NCBI GenBank assembly: GCA_900770945.1
Contig: CAAGME010000043.1
Location: 1-64,000, forward strand
Source of the DNA: Clostridia bacterium
Lineage (GTDB): Bacteria; Bacillota; Clostridia; Christensenellales; Borkfalkiaceae
Length of the DNA: 64,000 nt
Direction: 5' to 3'
The notes beneath the pieces were generated by a model. The model did not search any database, was not told where the DNA came from, and was given only the letters and a program-made list of their open reading frames with translations. The translations under genes and the position numbers were made by a program. Below, piece by piece: positions 16,151 to 24,135 of this stretch. Position 1 is the stretch's first letter. Every line of letters begins with the position of its first letter.

Positions 16151-16581
16151 CGGTTTTTAAGCGGTTTTTCGCGCTTATTCTCGCCGCAACGTGTTTGCTT
16201 TCCGGCGGCTTTCTCGGCGGGTGTGTAAAGGGCAAAACGGGCAACGCGTTCACCTTTTTGTCGGTGCGCATAAAAGGTGACGGAAACGGCAATATCACGG
16301 CTTACGCCGCAAAGGAGTTTTCGCTTTTCTCGCCCGAGATAAGCGTTACGCTCACGCTTTTTTACAACGAAGTTTTGTTTGAAAACGGCGTCGGCGGAGA
16401 GGCAGTCGCTGTTTTTAAGACGAACGATATAGGCGCGGACGGAAAAATAACGGCGACGTGCGCGGCAAAAGACGGCTACTACTTTGCTCGGCTCGATTAC
16501 GTTTTAAGCGGCGAAGCACGAAGCATCAAGACGGAAGTCGTGCGGTATTCTTCCGACGGAAAAAGAGTTAAAAACGGCTGA
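16135..16581 (+). CDS. Small lipoprotein
   Basis: 148 residues starting at the ATG at 16135 (GAGGGAAAT before it), inside the 3' end of the XRE gene. A basic N-terminus and hydrophobic stretch end in the lipobox FLGGC (Cys30). The mature part looks beta-rich with no known domain; KDGYYFARLDYVLSG is its most ordered stretch. It is coupled to the membrane XRE regulator, which suggests a sensor or target at the cell surface, but this is inference. Confidence 0.7.
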   Translation: MEERLTVFKRFFALILAATCLLSGGFLGGCVKGKTGNAFTFLSVRIKGDGNGNITAYAAKEFSLFSPEISVTLTLFYNEVLFENGVGGEAVAVFKTNDIGADGKITATCAAKDGYYFARLDYVLSGEARSIKTEVVRYSSDGKRVKNG

Positions 16582-16649
16582 AAAAGCTGCTTAAAGCGGA
16601 GCGAAAACGGCCTTAAGCGCGGGAAAAACGAATTTTAGCGTATAAACGA

Positions 16650-16679
16650 TTGACGAAAAAGAGAATATACGAGTATAAT
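16650..16679 (+). promoter_or_regulatory. Promoter of the sufCB pair
   Basis: TTGACG (16650-16655), 18-nt spacer, TATAAT (16674-16679). Confidence 0.7.
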
Positions 16680-16774
16680 TATTAAAATAAAAATCGGCTT
16701 GGAAAAACAGCCCGGCAAAGCTCGGACAAAAATTGCCGAAAACGGTGCGCGGGGATTCTTGCGCGAGGGTACGA

Positions 16775-17509
16775 ATGTTAAGACTTGATAACGTGTATTT
16801 TTCCGCTTACGAAAACGGAAAGGAAAAGAAAATCATAAACGGCGTCAATCTCGATATAAGCGAGAATTTCGTCGCGCTCACGGGACCGAACGGCGGCGGC
16901 AAATCGACGCTTGCAAGGCTTGTTATGGGCATTATAAAGCCGACGAGCGGCAGAATATATTTCGACGGCAAAGACATAACCGACCTTTCCGTCACCGAGC
17001 GCGCGCGGGCGGGTATAAGCTTTGCGTTTCAGCAGCCGGTGAAGTTTAAAGGCATAACCGTTTCCGACCTTATAAGCGTGGCGGCGGGCAGAGAACTTAA
17101 AATGGCGGAAGTATGCGATTATCTTTCGGAAGTGGGGCTTTGCGCACGCGAGTACGTCAACCGTGAAATAAACGGAAGTCTTTCGGGCGGGGAACTCAAA
17201 AGAATAGAGATAGCTTCCGTTATGGCACGCGGAACAAAACTCACCGTATTCGACGAGCCGGAAGCGGGCATAGATTTGTGGAGCTTTAATTCCCTCATCA
17301 AGGTTTTCGAAAATCTTCGCAACAAAAACGGCGGGTCGATACTCATAATTTCGCACCAGGAAAGGATTCTCGAATTTGCCGACAGAATTATTCTGATAAA
17401 GAACGGCAAGGTCGAAAAAGACGGCGACAAGAGCGAGGTTTTAGGCGGTCTTTTGTCTTCCGCAGGGTGCCGGACGCTTGAAAAAAAGATGAGGGGCGAA
17501 GAAAAATGA
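16775..17509 (+). CDS. sufC: SufC-like ATPase of the Fe-S scaffold (SmsC)
   Basis: 244 residues from the ATG at 16775 with GAGGGTACGA upstream; an earlier in-frame ATG (16733) has no ribosome site. Walker A is GPNGGGKST, the Q-loop FAFQQPVKF, the signature LSGGELKR and Walker B LTVFDEPEAGID, followed by the switch His in IISHQE. The FAFQQP loop and EAGID Walker B are SufC-like rather than transporter-like. It powers assembly of Fe-S clusters on the SufB scaffold. It overlaps the next gene by ATGA. Confidence 0.9.
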   Translation: MLRLDNVYFSAYENGKEKKIINGVNLDISENFVALTGPNGGGKSTLARLVMGIIKPTSGRIYFDGKDITDLSVTERARAGISFAFQQPVKFKGITVSDLISVAAGRELKMAEVCDYLSEVGLCAREYVNREINGSLSGGELKRIEIASVMARGTKLTVFDEPEAGIDLWSFNSLIKVFENLRNKNGGSILIISHQERILEFADRIILIKNGKVEKDGDKSEVLGGLLSSAGCRTLEKKMRGEEK

Positions 17510-18429
17510 GTTTTAACGAATTGGAAAAAGGACTTTTATCCACGATTGCCGATATAGAATCGGTGCCGCACGGGGCTTTTAATTTGCGCGAGGACGGCAA
17601 GCTTGCCGCGCGCAACGTCACGGCGAACATCGATATAGTTTCTAAAACGGATAAACCCGGCATAGATATAATTATCAAGCCCGGCACTAAGGGCGAAAGG
17701 GTGGATATCCCCGTTATTATCACGAAAACCGGCTTGAACGACCTCGTTTACAACGATTTTTACGTCGGCGAGGGCGCGGAGTGCTTGATTGTGGCGGGGT
17801 GCGGAATCCATAACCCCGGGTGCGAAACATCCGAGCATGACGGCATACACACCTTTCATATTTCAAAGAACGCAAAGGTAAGATACGTTGAACGCCATTA
17901 CGGCGAGGGTGACGGCAACGGCGAACGTATTCTTAATCCCACTACCGTCGTATACATCGACGAGGGCGGGTATATGGAAATGGAAACGGCGCAAATTAAA
18001 GGCGTCGATTCGACTTACCGCAAAACGCAGGCAAAGCTCGAAAAGAACGCTACACTTATCATAAAGGAAAAGATATTCACGCACGGCAAACAGCAAGCCA
18101 CGACCGACTTTTTAGTCGAACTCAACGGCGAGGGCAGCGGCGCGCACGTCGTTTCCCGCTCGGTCGCAAAGGACGATTCTTCTCAAACGTATATTTCGGA
18201 AGTGAACGGCAACGCGGAATGTTCCGGGCATACCGAATGCGACGCGATAATAATGGACAACGGCAAGGTTTCGGCTATTCCGAAGATAAACGCAAACTGC
18301 GTGGACGCGCGGCTTATTCACGAGGCGGCGATAGGTAAAATCGCGGGAGAACAGCTTATTAAGCTTATGAGCTTAGGGCTTGACGAAAAAGAGGCAGAAG
18401 AAAAAATAGTAAACGGATTTTTAAAGTAA
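17506..18429 (+). CDS. sufB: SufB/SufD-like Fe-S scaffold protein (SmsB)
   Basis: 307 residues, shorter than classical SufB. The beta-helix region contains CGIHNPGCETSEHDGIHTF, likely metal-site residues, and the conserved end NANCVDARLIHEAAIGKI with GEQLIKLMSLGLDEKEAEE. It is paired only with SufC: no sufD, sufS or sufU follows, so this is the minimal two-gene SUF/SMS system known in Clostridia and archaea. The scaffold builds Fe-S clusters in the cytoplasm. It is coupled to sufC by a 4-nt overlap. Confidence 0.88.
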   Translation: MSFNELEKGLLSTIADIESVPHGAFNLREDGKLAARNVTANIDIVSKTDKPGIDIIIKPGTKGERVDIPVIITKTGLNDLVYNDFYVGEGAECLIVAGCGIHNPGCETSEHDGIHTFHISKNAKVRYVERHYGEGDGNGERILNPTTVVYIDEGGYMEMETAQIKGVDSTYRKTQAKLEKNATLIIKEKIFTHGKQQATTDFLVELNGEGSGAHVVSRSVAKDDSSQTYISEVNGNAECSGHTECDAIIMDNGKVSAIPKINANCVDARLIHEAAIGKIAGEQLIKLMSLGLDEKEAEEKIVNGFLK

Positions 18430-18478
18430 AGAAGGTTTCGCTTGCTTTTGTCTGTTTTTGTGGCGGGCAAAACGTGCG

Positions 18479-18494
18479 ATAATCGACTTATAGC
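18479..18494 (-). repeat. Intergenic repeat, copy 3 (reverse orientation)
   Basis: ATAATCGACTTATAGC, the complement of the repeat core. It sits 50 nt after sufB and immediately upstream of the LOG ribosome site (GCGAGG, then TTTTTT and ATG). Unlike the + copies it has no terminator hairpin beside it. Confidence 0.7.
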
Positions 18495-18504
18495 GAGGTT
18501 TTTT

Positions 18505-19086
18505 ATGAGAATTTGTATTTACGGGTCGGCAAGCGACAAGATTGACGACAAATATAAAAAGGCTGTAGAGGAGCTTGGCGAAAGGCTGGCAACCGCCGGT
18601 CACGAGCTTGTCTACGGCGGCGGCGCGAACGGACTTATGGGCGCGACGGTGAGAGGATTCAAGCGGGGCGGCGGCAAAGCTACGGGCATTGTTCCGCACT
18701 TTTTCAAACAGAACATGGCAGAAGCGCTTTCTAAGCAGTCGGATGAGATTATCTGGACGAACACTATGCATGAGCGCAAGCAGAAAATGGAAGAGCTTGC
18801 CGAAGCGTTTATTACCGTCCCCGGCGGCGTAGGCACGTTTGACGAAACATTTTCGGTCATAACCGACAAACAGCTCGGCGTGCATTTTAAGCCCGTGGCA
18901 ATCTACAATCTTTACGGATTTTTCGATTCTTTCGTCGCGCTTATGAACCACGCCGTCAAGGAAAACTTCGTCAACGAAAAGTGCCTCGACATCTACAAGG
19001 TGACGAGCGACGTCGACGAGCTTATCGAATACCTTAAAAAGGGCGACGAAAAAAGGTTCGTCATAAGCGAAGTAAAGAACGGCTGA
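18505..19086 (+). CDS. LOG family protein (nucleotide 5'-monophosphate phosphoribohydrolase)
   Basis: 193 residues from the ATG at 18505 (RICIYGSASDK). It carries the Rossmann-type motif GHELVYGGGANGLMGA and the LOG signature PGGVGTFDE, with the upstream MHERKQKM segment; these are the substrate-binding and catalytic elements of the TIGR00730/LOG family, which removes ribose phosphate from modified AMP (cytokinin riboside phosphates in plants) and related nucleotides. The bacterial substrate is uncertain. The length is normal. Its leader contains repeat copy 3. Confidence 0.9.
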   Translation: MRICIYGSASDKIDDKYKKAVEELGERLATAGHELVYGGGANGLMGATVRGFKRGGGKATGIVPHFFKQNMAEALSKQSDEIIWTNTMHERKQKMEELAEAFITVPGGVGTFDETFSVITDKQLGVHFKPVAIYNLYGFFDSFVALMNHAVKENFVNEKCLDIYKVTSDVDELIEYLKKGDEKRFVISEVKNG

Positions 19087-19128
19087 CGCGGCGGCGAAAA
19101 AGCAAAAAACTCAATACCGAAAAATTTT

Positions 19129-19166
19129 ACCGCCGAGAGAATTTGTGTTTTCAAGGCGGTTTTTTA
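19129..19166 (+). terminator. Terminator after the LOG gene
   Basis: ACCGCC (19129-19134) with GGCGGT (19155-19160), 20-nt loop, then TTTTTATA. Confidence 0.65.
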
Positions 19167-19269
19167 TAAAAAATTTTCGCGTTTTGTCAAAAAAGCACCT
19201 TCCGAAAGAACAAAAACAAAAAAATTTGTAAATTTTTATTAAAAAAATCGATAAATTGAAGTTAAACAG

Positions 19270-19298
19270 TTTACAAATCGAGTCATTGCTAATATAAT
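19270..19298 (+). promoter_or_regulatory. Promoter of the acidic zinc-ribbon gene
   Basis: TTTACA (19270-19275), 17-nt spacer, TATAAT (19293-19298). The gap 19087-19361 otherwise holds only the terminator at 19129. Confidence 0.7.
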
Positions 19299-19361
19299 TA
19301 TTCCGCTTATAGTAATTGCGGTAAAGCGCAAACGCTTAAAAACGTAAGTGGAGGTAGGAGA

Positions 19362-19961
19362 ATGCCAAAATACAAGTTGTGTCCTCGTTGCGAACTCAAC
19401 TATATTCCCGAGGACGAAGATTATTGCGGCGTATGCAAGGCGGAGCTTAAGATAGGGCCGCAGTTGCAGTTTGCCGTGGACGACGAGGACGATGAAGATA
19501 AGAAGCTTTGCCCCGTCTGCAAAAATTGTTATATCCCTATAAACGAAGATATGTGCGAGTCTTGCGCGGAACGCGCCGAGTACGAGGACGAAAAAGATAT
19601 CGATATGGAGCAGGACGAAGGCTGGAGAGAATTCCTCGACGACGACGAAAAGGACGAAATCATCGACAAGGAAAACAGCGAAGAATTGCTCTCGCTCAAC
19701 CAGCTTGAAGAAGAAGAGGCTTCGCAGCTTTTCGACGACGAGGAAGAGGAAGAAACGGACGACGACGAGATGATGGAAACCCGCGACGACGAGCCGGACG
19801 ACTTCGAAATTATCCCCTACGACGAGAACGATTACCTCGAAGACGACGAGGACGAAGAGGACGACGACGAGGATGACGGCGGCAATTGGGGCGACGACGA
19901 CTGGCGCGACGATGACGACGACAAAAAGGCTTCTTCAAAGTCAAAAAAAGGCAAAAAATAA
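19362..19961 (+). CDS. Highly acidic double zinc-ribbon protein
   Basis: 199 residues with GGAGGTAGGAGA before the ATG. Two Cys4 knuckle pairs are visible: CPRC ... CGVC (residues 7-30) and CPVC ... CESC (about 49-70), i.e. two zinc ribbons. From about residue 75 the chain is extremely rich in Asp and Glu (runs such as DDEDEEDDDEDD) with almost no basic residues, and it ends in a lysine-rich tail (KKASSKSKKGKK). The acidic tract resembles nucleic-acid mimics or the RNA polymerase delta C-terminus. No function is known; interaction with basic proteins or RNA polymerase is speculation. Confidence 0.7.
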   Translation: MPKYKLCPRCELNYIPEDEDYCGVCKAELKIGPQLQFAVDDEDDEDKKLCPVCKNCYIPINEDMCESCAERAEYEDEKDIDMEQDEGWREFLDDDEKDEIIDKENSEELLSLNQLEEEEASQLFDDEEEEETDDDEMMETRDDEPDDFEIIPYDENDYLEDDEDEEDDDEDDGGNWGDDDWRDDDDDKKASSKSKKGKK

Positions 19962-19976
19962 CAGGGTTTTTATCCG

Positions 19977-19992
19977 ATAATCGACTTATAGC
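19977..19992 (-). repeat. Intergenic repeat, copy 4 (reverse orientation)
   Basis: ATAATCGACTTATAGC 16 nt after the zinc-ribbon stop. Flanking CAGG (19962-19966 region) and CCTG with a following T-run could let this copy act as a weak terminator. Confidence 0.7.
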
Positions 19993-20070
19993 CTGACTTT
20001 TTTGGTCTTGCGTAGCGGTTTTCGCGCCTTTTCACGTATAAAAACGACAGAGAAAGCGCATAATAGTGCT

Positions 20071-20307
20071 ATGATAAAAAAGAGTCTGGATTACGGAAAA
20101 GCTAAAAGCCTTATCGCGGCTTTAAAGGCAAGCAAGGTCAAAGTAACGCAAAATTTGGGGCGCAACAAATTCGTCACTTACAGCGGAGTTGTCACGGGCG
20201 TTTACCCCGCGCTTTTCACGGTAAGCCCCGATGAGCCTACGAACGGGAAAACAAGTTTTTCATATTCGGAGCTTTTATGCGGCAACGTCACCGTTACCGC
20301 CGTGTAA
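20071..20307 (+). CDS. veg: Veg family protein
   Basis: 78 residues. IKKSLDYGKAKSL at the N-terminus, GRNKFVTYSGVVTGVYPALFTV in the middle and SFSYSELLCGNVTVT at the end follow the layout of Bacillus subtilis Veg (IKKSLD..., R.K..E.SG.L...YPA.F.V, SYSY.D.L...V). Veg is a small conserved protein linked to biofilm formation and germination in Bacillus; its molecular role is unclear. The ATG at 20071 matches the family start, but no good ribosome site precedes it. A terminator follows. Confidence 0.85.
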   Translation: MIKKSLDYGKAKSLIAALKASKVKVTQNLGRNKFVTYSGVVTGVYPALFTVSPDEPTNGKTSFSYSELLCGNVTVTAV

Positions 20308-20324
20308 AACTAAAAATAAAAAAC

Positions 20325-20370
20325 AGGACTGTTTCAAGCCTAACACGGTTTTGATACGGTTCTTTTTTTA
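20325..20370 (+). terminator. Terminator of veg
   Basis: AGGACTGT (20325-20332) pairs with ACGGTTCT (20356-20363) using two G-U pairs, followed by TTTTTTATTT. Confidence 0.7.
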
Positions 20371-20466
20371 TTTATTCGTTCAAACTAAAATTTGAATCGC
20401 TCAAAAACAGTGCGAAATTAGGCGAATACAATTTTAAGACAATTACGAGTTTAAAGATGAAAGAAC

Positions 20467-20495
20467 TTGATTTTTTATCCATGAAACGGTATAAT
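20467..20495 (+). promoter_or_regulatory. Promoter of the AAA/DUF4143 ATPase
   Basis: TTGATT (20467-20472), 17-nt spacer, TATAAT (20490-20495). A short perfect inverted repeat TGGCA-AAAG-TGCCA (20508-20521) follows at the transcription start and may be an operator. Confidence 0.65.
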
Positions 20496-20550
20496 AGAAT
20501 AGAAAAGTGGCAAAAGTGCCAAAAATCTATTTTAGAAATGGGGCTGAACA

Positions 20551-21831
20551 ATGGAAATTAAACGTGATTTATATTTGAAACAACTGATAGAAAGAAAGCA
20601 GAACGGTCTTATAAAAGTAATAACGGGTATTCGTCGGTGTGGGAAATCGTATCTGCTCAATACGCTTTTTTGCAATTATCTGAAAGGTGAAGGCGTAGGC
20701 GAAAGCCATATTATAAAATTTGCGTTTGACTCTAATTCAGACTTAAATAAGATAGGCGAAAATATCATTGCTCTCGAAAAGGAAAAACGAAAAGTCGATC
20801 CCAACAAATTTATGGAGTACGTTCAAAACCAAATGACGGACAACGGAACGTATTATTTGTTGCTTGACGAAGTGCAACTTTTAGACTGTTTCGAGTCCGT
20901 GTTGAATAGTTATCTGCACATGGATAACGTAGACGTGTATGTAACCGGCAGTAATGCGAAGTTTTTATCAAAAGACGTTATAACCGAGTTCGCAGGACGT
21001 GGTGATGAAGTTCACATGCAACCGCTCAGTTTTGCGGAATTTATGTCTGTTTATAAAGGCGATAAGTATGACGGACTTACGGAGTATATGCTTTACGGCG
21101 GAATTCCTATGGTTGTATTAAGAGAAGGCTCGGAAAACAAATCATTAATGCTGAAACGCCTTTTCGACGAGATTTATATAAAGGATATAGTGTTGCGCCA
21201 TAAGGTCAGAAATAAAGCCGATTTGGAAGATTTGTTGAATATTTTGTCGTCGTCTATCGGCTCGCTTACCAATCCCGAAAAACTCAGAAACACCTTTCAT
21301 ACTATCAAAAAGTCGAATATAACTTCGATAACGGTAAAAAAATATCTCGAATATTTTTCCGATTGTTTTTTGGTGGAGGCTGCTTCGCGTTACGATATAA
21401 AAGGGAAAGCCTATATCGATACGCCGCTCAAATACTATTTTTCCGATCCCGGACTTCGTAATGCAAGAATAAATTTCAGACAGTTTGAGCAACCTCATTC
21501 AATGGAAAACGTAATTTATAACGAGTTAAGATTGCGCGGTTTTTCGGTAGACGTGGGCGTAATCAATACGAGAGAGGAAGGCGTTCGTAAACAGTTAGAA
21601 GTCGATTTCGTATGTAATCTCGGTTCTAAACGTTATTATATTCAGTCGGCGTATTCTATGCCGAGCGAGGAAAAGCGGAATCAGGAGATAAGACCGTTTA
21701 CAAAAATAGACGACTCGTTTAAGAAGATAGTGATTACCGGCGATATGTCGCCAACGTACTATGATGATGACGGCGTATTGTTTATGAATATTTTTGATTT
21801 CCTGTTAAAGCCGGAAAATCTCAACATGTGA
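20551..21831 (+). CDS. AAA_14/DUF4143 family ATPase
   Basis: 426 residues. Walker A is GIRRCGKSYLL and Walker B YYLLLDEVQLL; YVTGSNAKFLS is sensor-like and GRGDEVHMQPLSFAEF is the family-specific segment after it. The C-terminal half is DUF4143 (IIKDIVLRH-like YIKDIVLRHKVRN; LEVDFVCN with a nuclease-fold look). The length is normal for the family. These ATPases are abundant, often mobile, and of unknown role. It has its own promoter. Its 3' end is followed directly by the first copy of a 227-bp direct repeat, which suggests that DNA was rearranged here. Confidence 0.85.
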   Translation: MEIKRDLYLKQLIERKQNGLIKVITGIRRCGKSYLLNTLFCNYLKGEGVGESHIIKFAFDSNSDLNKIGENIIALEKEKRKVDPNKFMEYVQNQMTDNGTYYLLLDEVQLLDCFESVLNSYLHMDNVDVYVTGSNAKFLSKDVITEFAGRGDEVHMQPLSFAEFMSVYKGDKYDGLTEYMLYGGIPMVVLREGSENKSLMLKRLFDEIYIKDIVLRHKVRNKADLEDLLNILSSSIGSLTNPEKLRNTFHTIKKSNITSITVKKYLEYFSDCFLVEAASRYDIKGKAYIDTPLKYYFSDPGLRNARINFRQFEQPHSMENVIYNELRLRGFSVDVGVINTREEGVRKQLEVDFVCNLGSKRYYIQSAYSMPSEEKRNQEIRPFTKIDDSFKKIVITGDMSPTYYDDDGVLFMNIFDFLLKPENLNM

Positions 21832-21844
21832 ACGGACACGATTG

Positions 21845-22071
21845 CTTCCGTTGAAAAAGTAATCGTCGCAAACGTTTATCTCGGATATATGGGCGCAGCG
21901 TATGAATTTTTCATTTGGCAACCGGCTGCGTAAAATATTCTACTAAAAAATCCGCTCGGACGATTTGTCCGAGCGGCGTTTGTTTGCAAAAAAGACGCCT
22001 TTTAGGTGTTGAGTGGATAAGGAATGCAATCCCTATGCTTTTTTATCAATCGAAGTAGCCTTTGAAAGTCA
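21845..22071. repeat. 227-bp direct repeat, copy A
   Basis: Aligns without gaps to 22678-22904 (offset 833, about six mismatches by eye). It contains the last 28 codons of the lipoprotein gene (VEKVIVANVYLGYMG..., ending in a stop), a terminator hairpin (21952-21976) and the last codons of the dGTPase gene on the minus strand (LTFKGYFD). These are gene fragments, not functional genes. Confidence 0.9.
21952..21976. terminator. Bidirectional terminator hairpin, repeat copy A
   Basis: CCGCTCGGAC-GATTT-GTCCGAGCGG with A-rich left and T-rich right flank. Confidence 0.75.
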
Positions 22072-22180
22072 AGTGAGAAATAAGCCGTATATCTTTTTAA
22101 TGAACTTATAAAATTTTGGAAAAATTATCGAATATGCGTAATTGTTTTTTGTATGAAATGACGAATTCTTTATTTTGTTA

Positions 22181-22209
22181 TTGCATTAAGAGCATTTTTA
22201 TGTTATACT
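22181..22209 (+). promoter_or_regulatory. Promoter of the lipoprotein gene
   Basis: TTGCAT (22181-22186), 17-nt spacer, TATACT (22204-22209). Confidence 0.65.
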
Positions 22210-22253
22210 CAAAACACAAAAAGCAAAAAAGCTTTTAAAGAGAGGTGAGTCCG

Positions 22254-22766
22254 ATGTGGCTATCCATGATAAAACGGTTAAAAAAACTTGTCGCGGTTGT
22301 TTGCGCGTGTTTGCTTTTTATGCTTGCTAATGCTTGTTCCTATGAAAAAATCAATACTCGGTGCGCGCTGACGGATTGCTATCTTGACGGGGTTTTTACC
22401 GAAAACGATATCAAAAATATAGCCGCGCTCAGGGTTGGCTACGTTGCGATTGTAAAGAGCCAAGAGCAAGATGAGGAAGATTACCGCAAAATTGACTTTA
22501 AGGCAACTTCTTTCGACCCGTTAACCGACGAGCAGAAAGCCCTGATAAAAAGCGATTACGAAAAGCTGCACGAAGGGATGAAAATGACGGAGTTTAAAAT
22601 AGCGGGGTATTACGGCAATTATAACGGCAAATACGTCGTCGAAATAAAGGCTGAATGGGAAGGCTACGTACATTTTACTTCCGTTGAAAAAGTAATCGTC
22701 GCAAACGTTTATCTCGGATATATGGGCGCGGCGTATGAATTTTTCATTTGGCAACCGGCTGTGTAA
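22254..22766 (+). CDS. Small lipoprotein, unknown function
   Basis: 170 residues from the ATG at 22254 with AGAGAGGTGAGTCCG upstream; a GTG three codons earlier is less likely. The signal peptide (KRLKKLVAVVCACLLF) ends in lipobox LANAC (Cys28). The mature part has no family I recognise; it includes a basic/acidic helix (FDPLTDEQKALIKSDYEKL) and ends VYLGYMGAAYEFFIW. Its last 89 nt lie in repeat copy B. It converges on the dGTPase gene with a shared terminator. Confidence 0.7.
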   Translation: MWLSMIKRLKKLVAVVCACLLFMLANACSYEKINTRCALTDCYLDGVFTENDIKNIAALRVGYVAIVKSQEQDEEDYRKIDFKATSFDPLTDEQKALIKSDYEKLHEGMKMTEFKIAGYYGNYNGKYVVEIKAEWEGYVHFTSVEKVIVANVYLGYMGAAYEFFIWQPAV

Positions 22767-22904
22767 AATATTCTACTAAAAAATCCGCTCGGACGATTTG
22801 TCCGAGCGGCGTTTGTTTGCAAAAAAGACGTCTTTTAGGTGTTGAGTGTATAAGGAGTGCAATCCCTATGCTTTTTTCTCAATCGAAGTAGCCTTTGAAA
22901 GTCA
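22678..22904. repeat. 227-bp direct repeat, copy B
   Basis: The copy in its natural context: 3' end of the lipoprotein gene, terminator and 3' end of dgt. See copy A at 21845-22071. Confidence 0.9.
22785..22809. terminator. Bidirectional terminator hairpin, repeat copy B
   Basis: Same CCGCTCGGAC stem as copy A, between converging lipoprotein and dgt genes. Confidence 0.8.
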
Positions 22905-24072
22905 GGCGGTAACGGCTTTTCGGGAAAAGTTCGGCGTAAAGGTCTATAAAGTAATCGTCCGTCATGCTCGCTACGTAGTCGGTCACGATAAGGTTTGGTT
23001 CCGTCTGCTCGTAAAGGCTCCTTTTGTTGCAGTGCGCCGAGCAAACGTAAGCTATATGGTGCCTGAATATAAGCGAATTTTTATCCCCCGAGATAAGGTC
23101 GGACAAAAGCTTTTCGTAAAGCTTTTTCATCATCGGCTTTAAGTTTTGTTCCGTTTCTCCGCGCGCTTTTTCGGTTTTGTATATTTTTTCGTAATTTTCT
23201 TTCTTTGCCGTTTTTATCGCTTCAAAATATTCGTCGCTCAACTTGATATACGGCTTGCCGTAGCTTTGCTCAATGAGGTTGACCGTCACGTTGTTTATTA
23301 TTTCCGCATTGAATTTTCCGATAACAACGTCGCAAAAGTCGCTTTCCGAAGCCGTTTTTGTGAGATTTGCGTCGGCTCTGTCCTTGCCGAGGTATGCTAT
23401 AATATCGGAAATCCTTACTACGCAACCTTCGAGGGTGGCGGGCATAATGGTTTTTGCAAAGTCGGCGGACTTATAGCAATTTTCTATCATTTTGTCAAAA
23501 TCGTTAAAGCTCGAGAGGGCGGACGGCTTGTACAAGCTCAGTTCCCTTTCGCCGTTGTGGCAGGCTATGCCGTCGATCGTTTGAAGAGTTACGTTGTAAT
23601 CGAAAATTTTGTCGAGAACGCGCACGGATTGAATATTGTGGTAAAAATGCCTGCCCGTTTTTGAAAAATAAATCTCGTCGAGAACGGATTCGCCGGCATG
23701 TCCGAAAGGCGTATGCCCTATGTCATGCCCTAACGCTATCGCTTCGATAAGCTCGCAGTTTAAGTTCAAAGCCTTTCCTATCGTGCGCGCAATGCGCGAA
23801 ACAAGCTGAACATGCAGACTGCGCCTTGTCAAATCATCGTTTTTATATAGAGAAAACACCTGCGTTTTGTCCTGATAGCGCGCAAAATACGGGCAATGCG
23901 TAATCTTGTCCGCATCGCGAATAAAATTCGAGCGTAAAACAGTCGGTTCGTCATGTCGGTCGCTTACTCTCCTCACGGCGTTTTCGTCCTTAAAAGCGTA
24001 AGGGTTTTCTCGCTTTGCTATTCTGTCTTCCGTGATTTTATCGGAAATATTTTTGCTCAATGTCGTGTACAT
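22879..24072 (-). CDS. dgt: dGTPase-like HD-domain triphosphohydrolase
   Basis: 397 residues. HD-domain metal ligands are seen as VQLVSRIARTIG (conserved Arg region), LGHDIGHTPFGHAGE (His-Asp) and FYHNIQSVR, with RISDIIAYLGKD further on. The enzyme hydrolyses dGTP or other dNTPs to nucleoside and triphosphate and so limits dNTP pools, which can also restrict phages. The start is taken as the second ATG (24070-24072): it lies exactly 6 nt after the -10 element, implying a leaderless mRNA; the first ATG would overlap the promoter. The 3' end lies in repeat copy B. Confidence 0.88.
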   Translation of the reverse strand: MYTTLSKNISDKITEDRIAKRENPYAFKDENAVRRVSDRHDEPTVLRSNFIRDADKITHCPYFARYQDKTQVFSLYKNDDLTRRSLHVQLVSRIARTIGKALNLNCELIEAIALGHDIGHTPFGHAGESVLDEIYFSKTGRHFYHNIQSVRVLDKIFDYNVTLQTIDGIACHNGERELSLYKPSALSSFNDFDKMIENCYKSADFAKTIMPATLEGCVVRISDIIAYLGKDRADANLTKTASESDFCDVVIGKFNAEIINNVTVNLIEQSYGKPYIKLSDEYFEAIKTAKKENYEKIYKTEKARGETEQNLKPMMKKLYEKLLSDLISGDKNSLIFRHHIAYVCSAHCNKRSLYEQTEPNLIVTDYVASMTDDYFIDLYAELFPKSRYRLTFKGYFD

Positions 24073-24078
24073 AACCAT

Positions 24079-24107
24079 ATTTTACCATGTAATTCGTAAA
24101 TTTACAA
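24079..24107 (-). promoter_or_regulatory. Promoter of dgt (leaderless)
   Basis: Minus strand: TTGTAA (24102-24107), 17-nt spacer, TAAAAT (24079-24084), six bases, ATG. Confidence 0.6.
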
Positions 24108-24135
24108 CAAGTTTAACCGATAAGATTGCAGTTAA

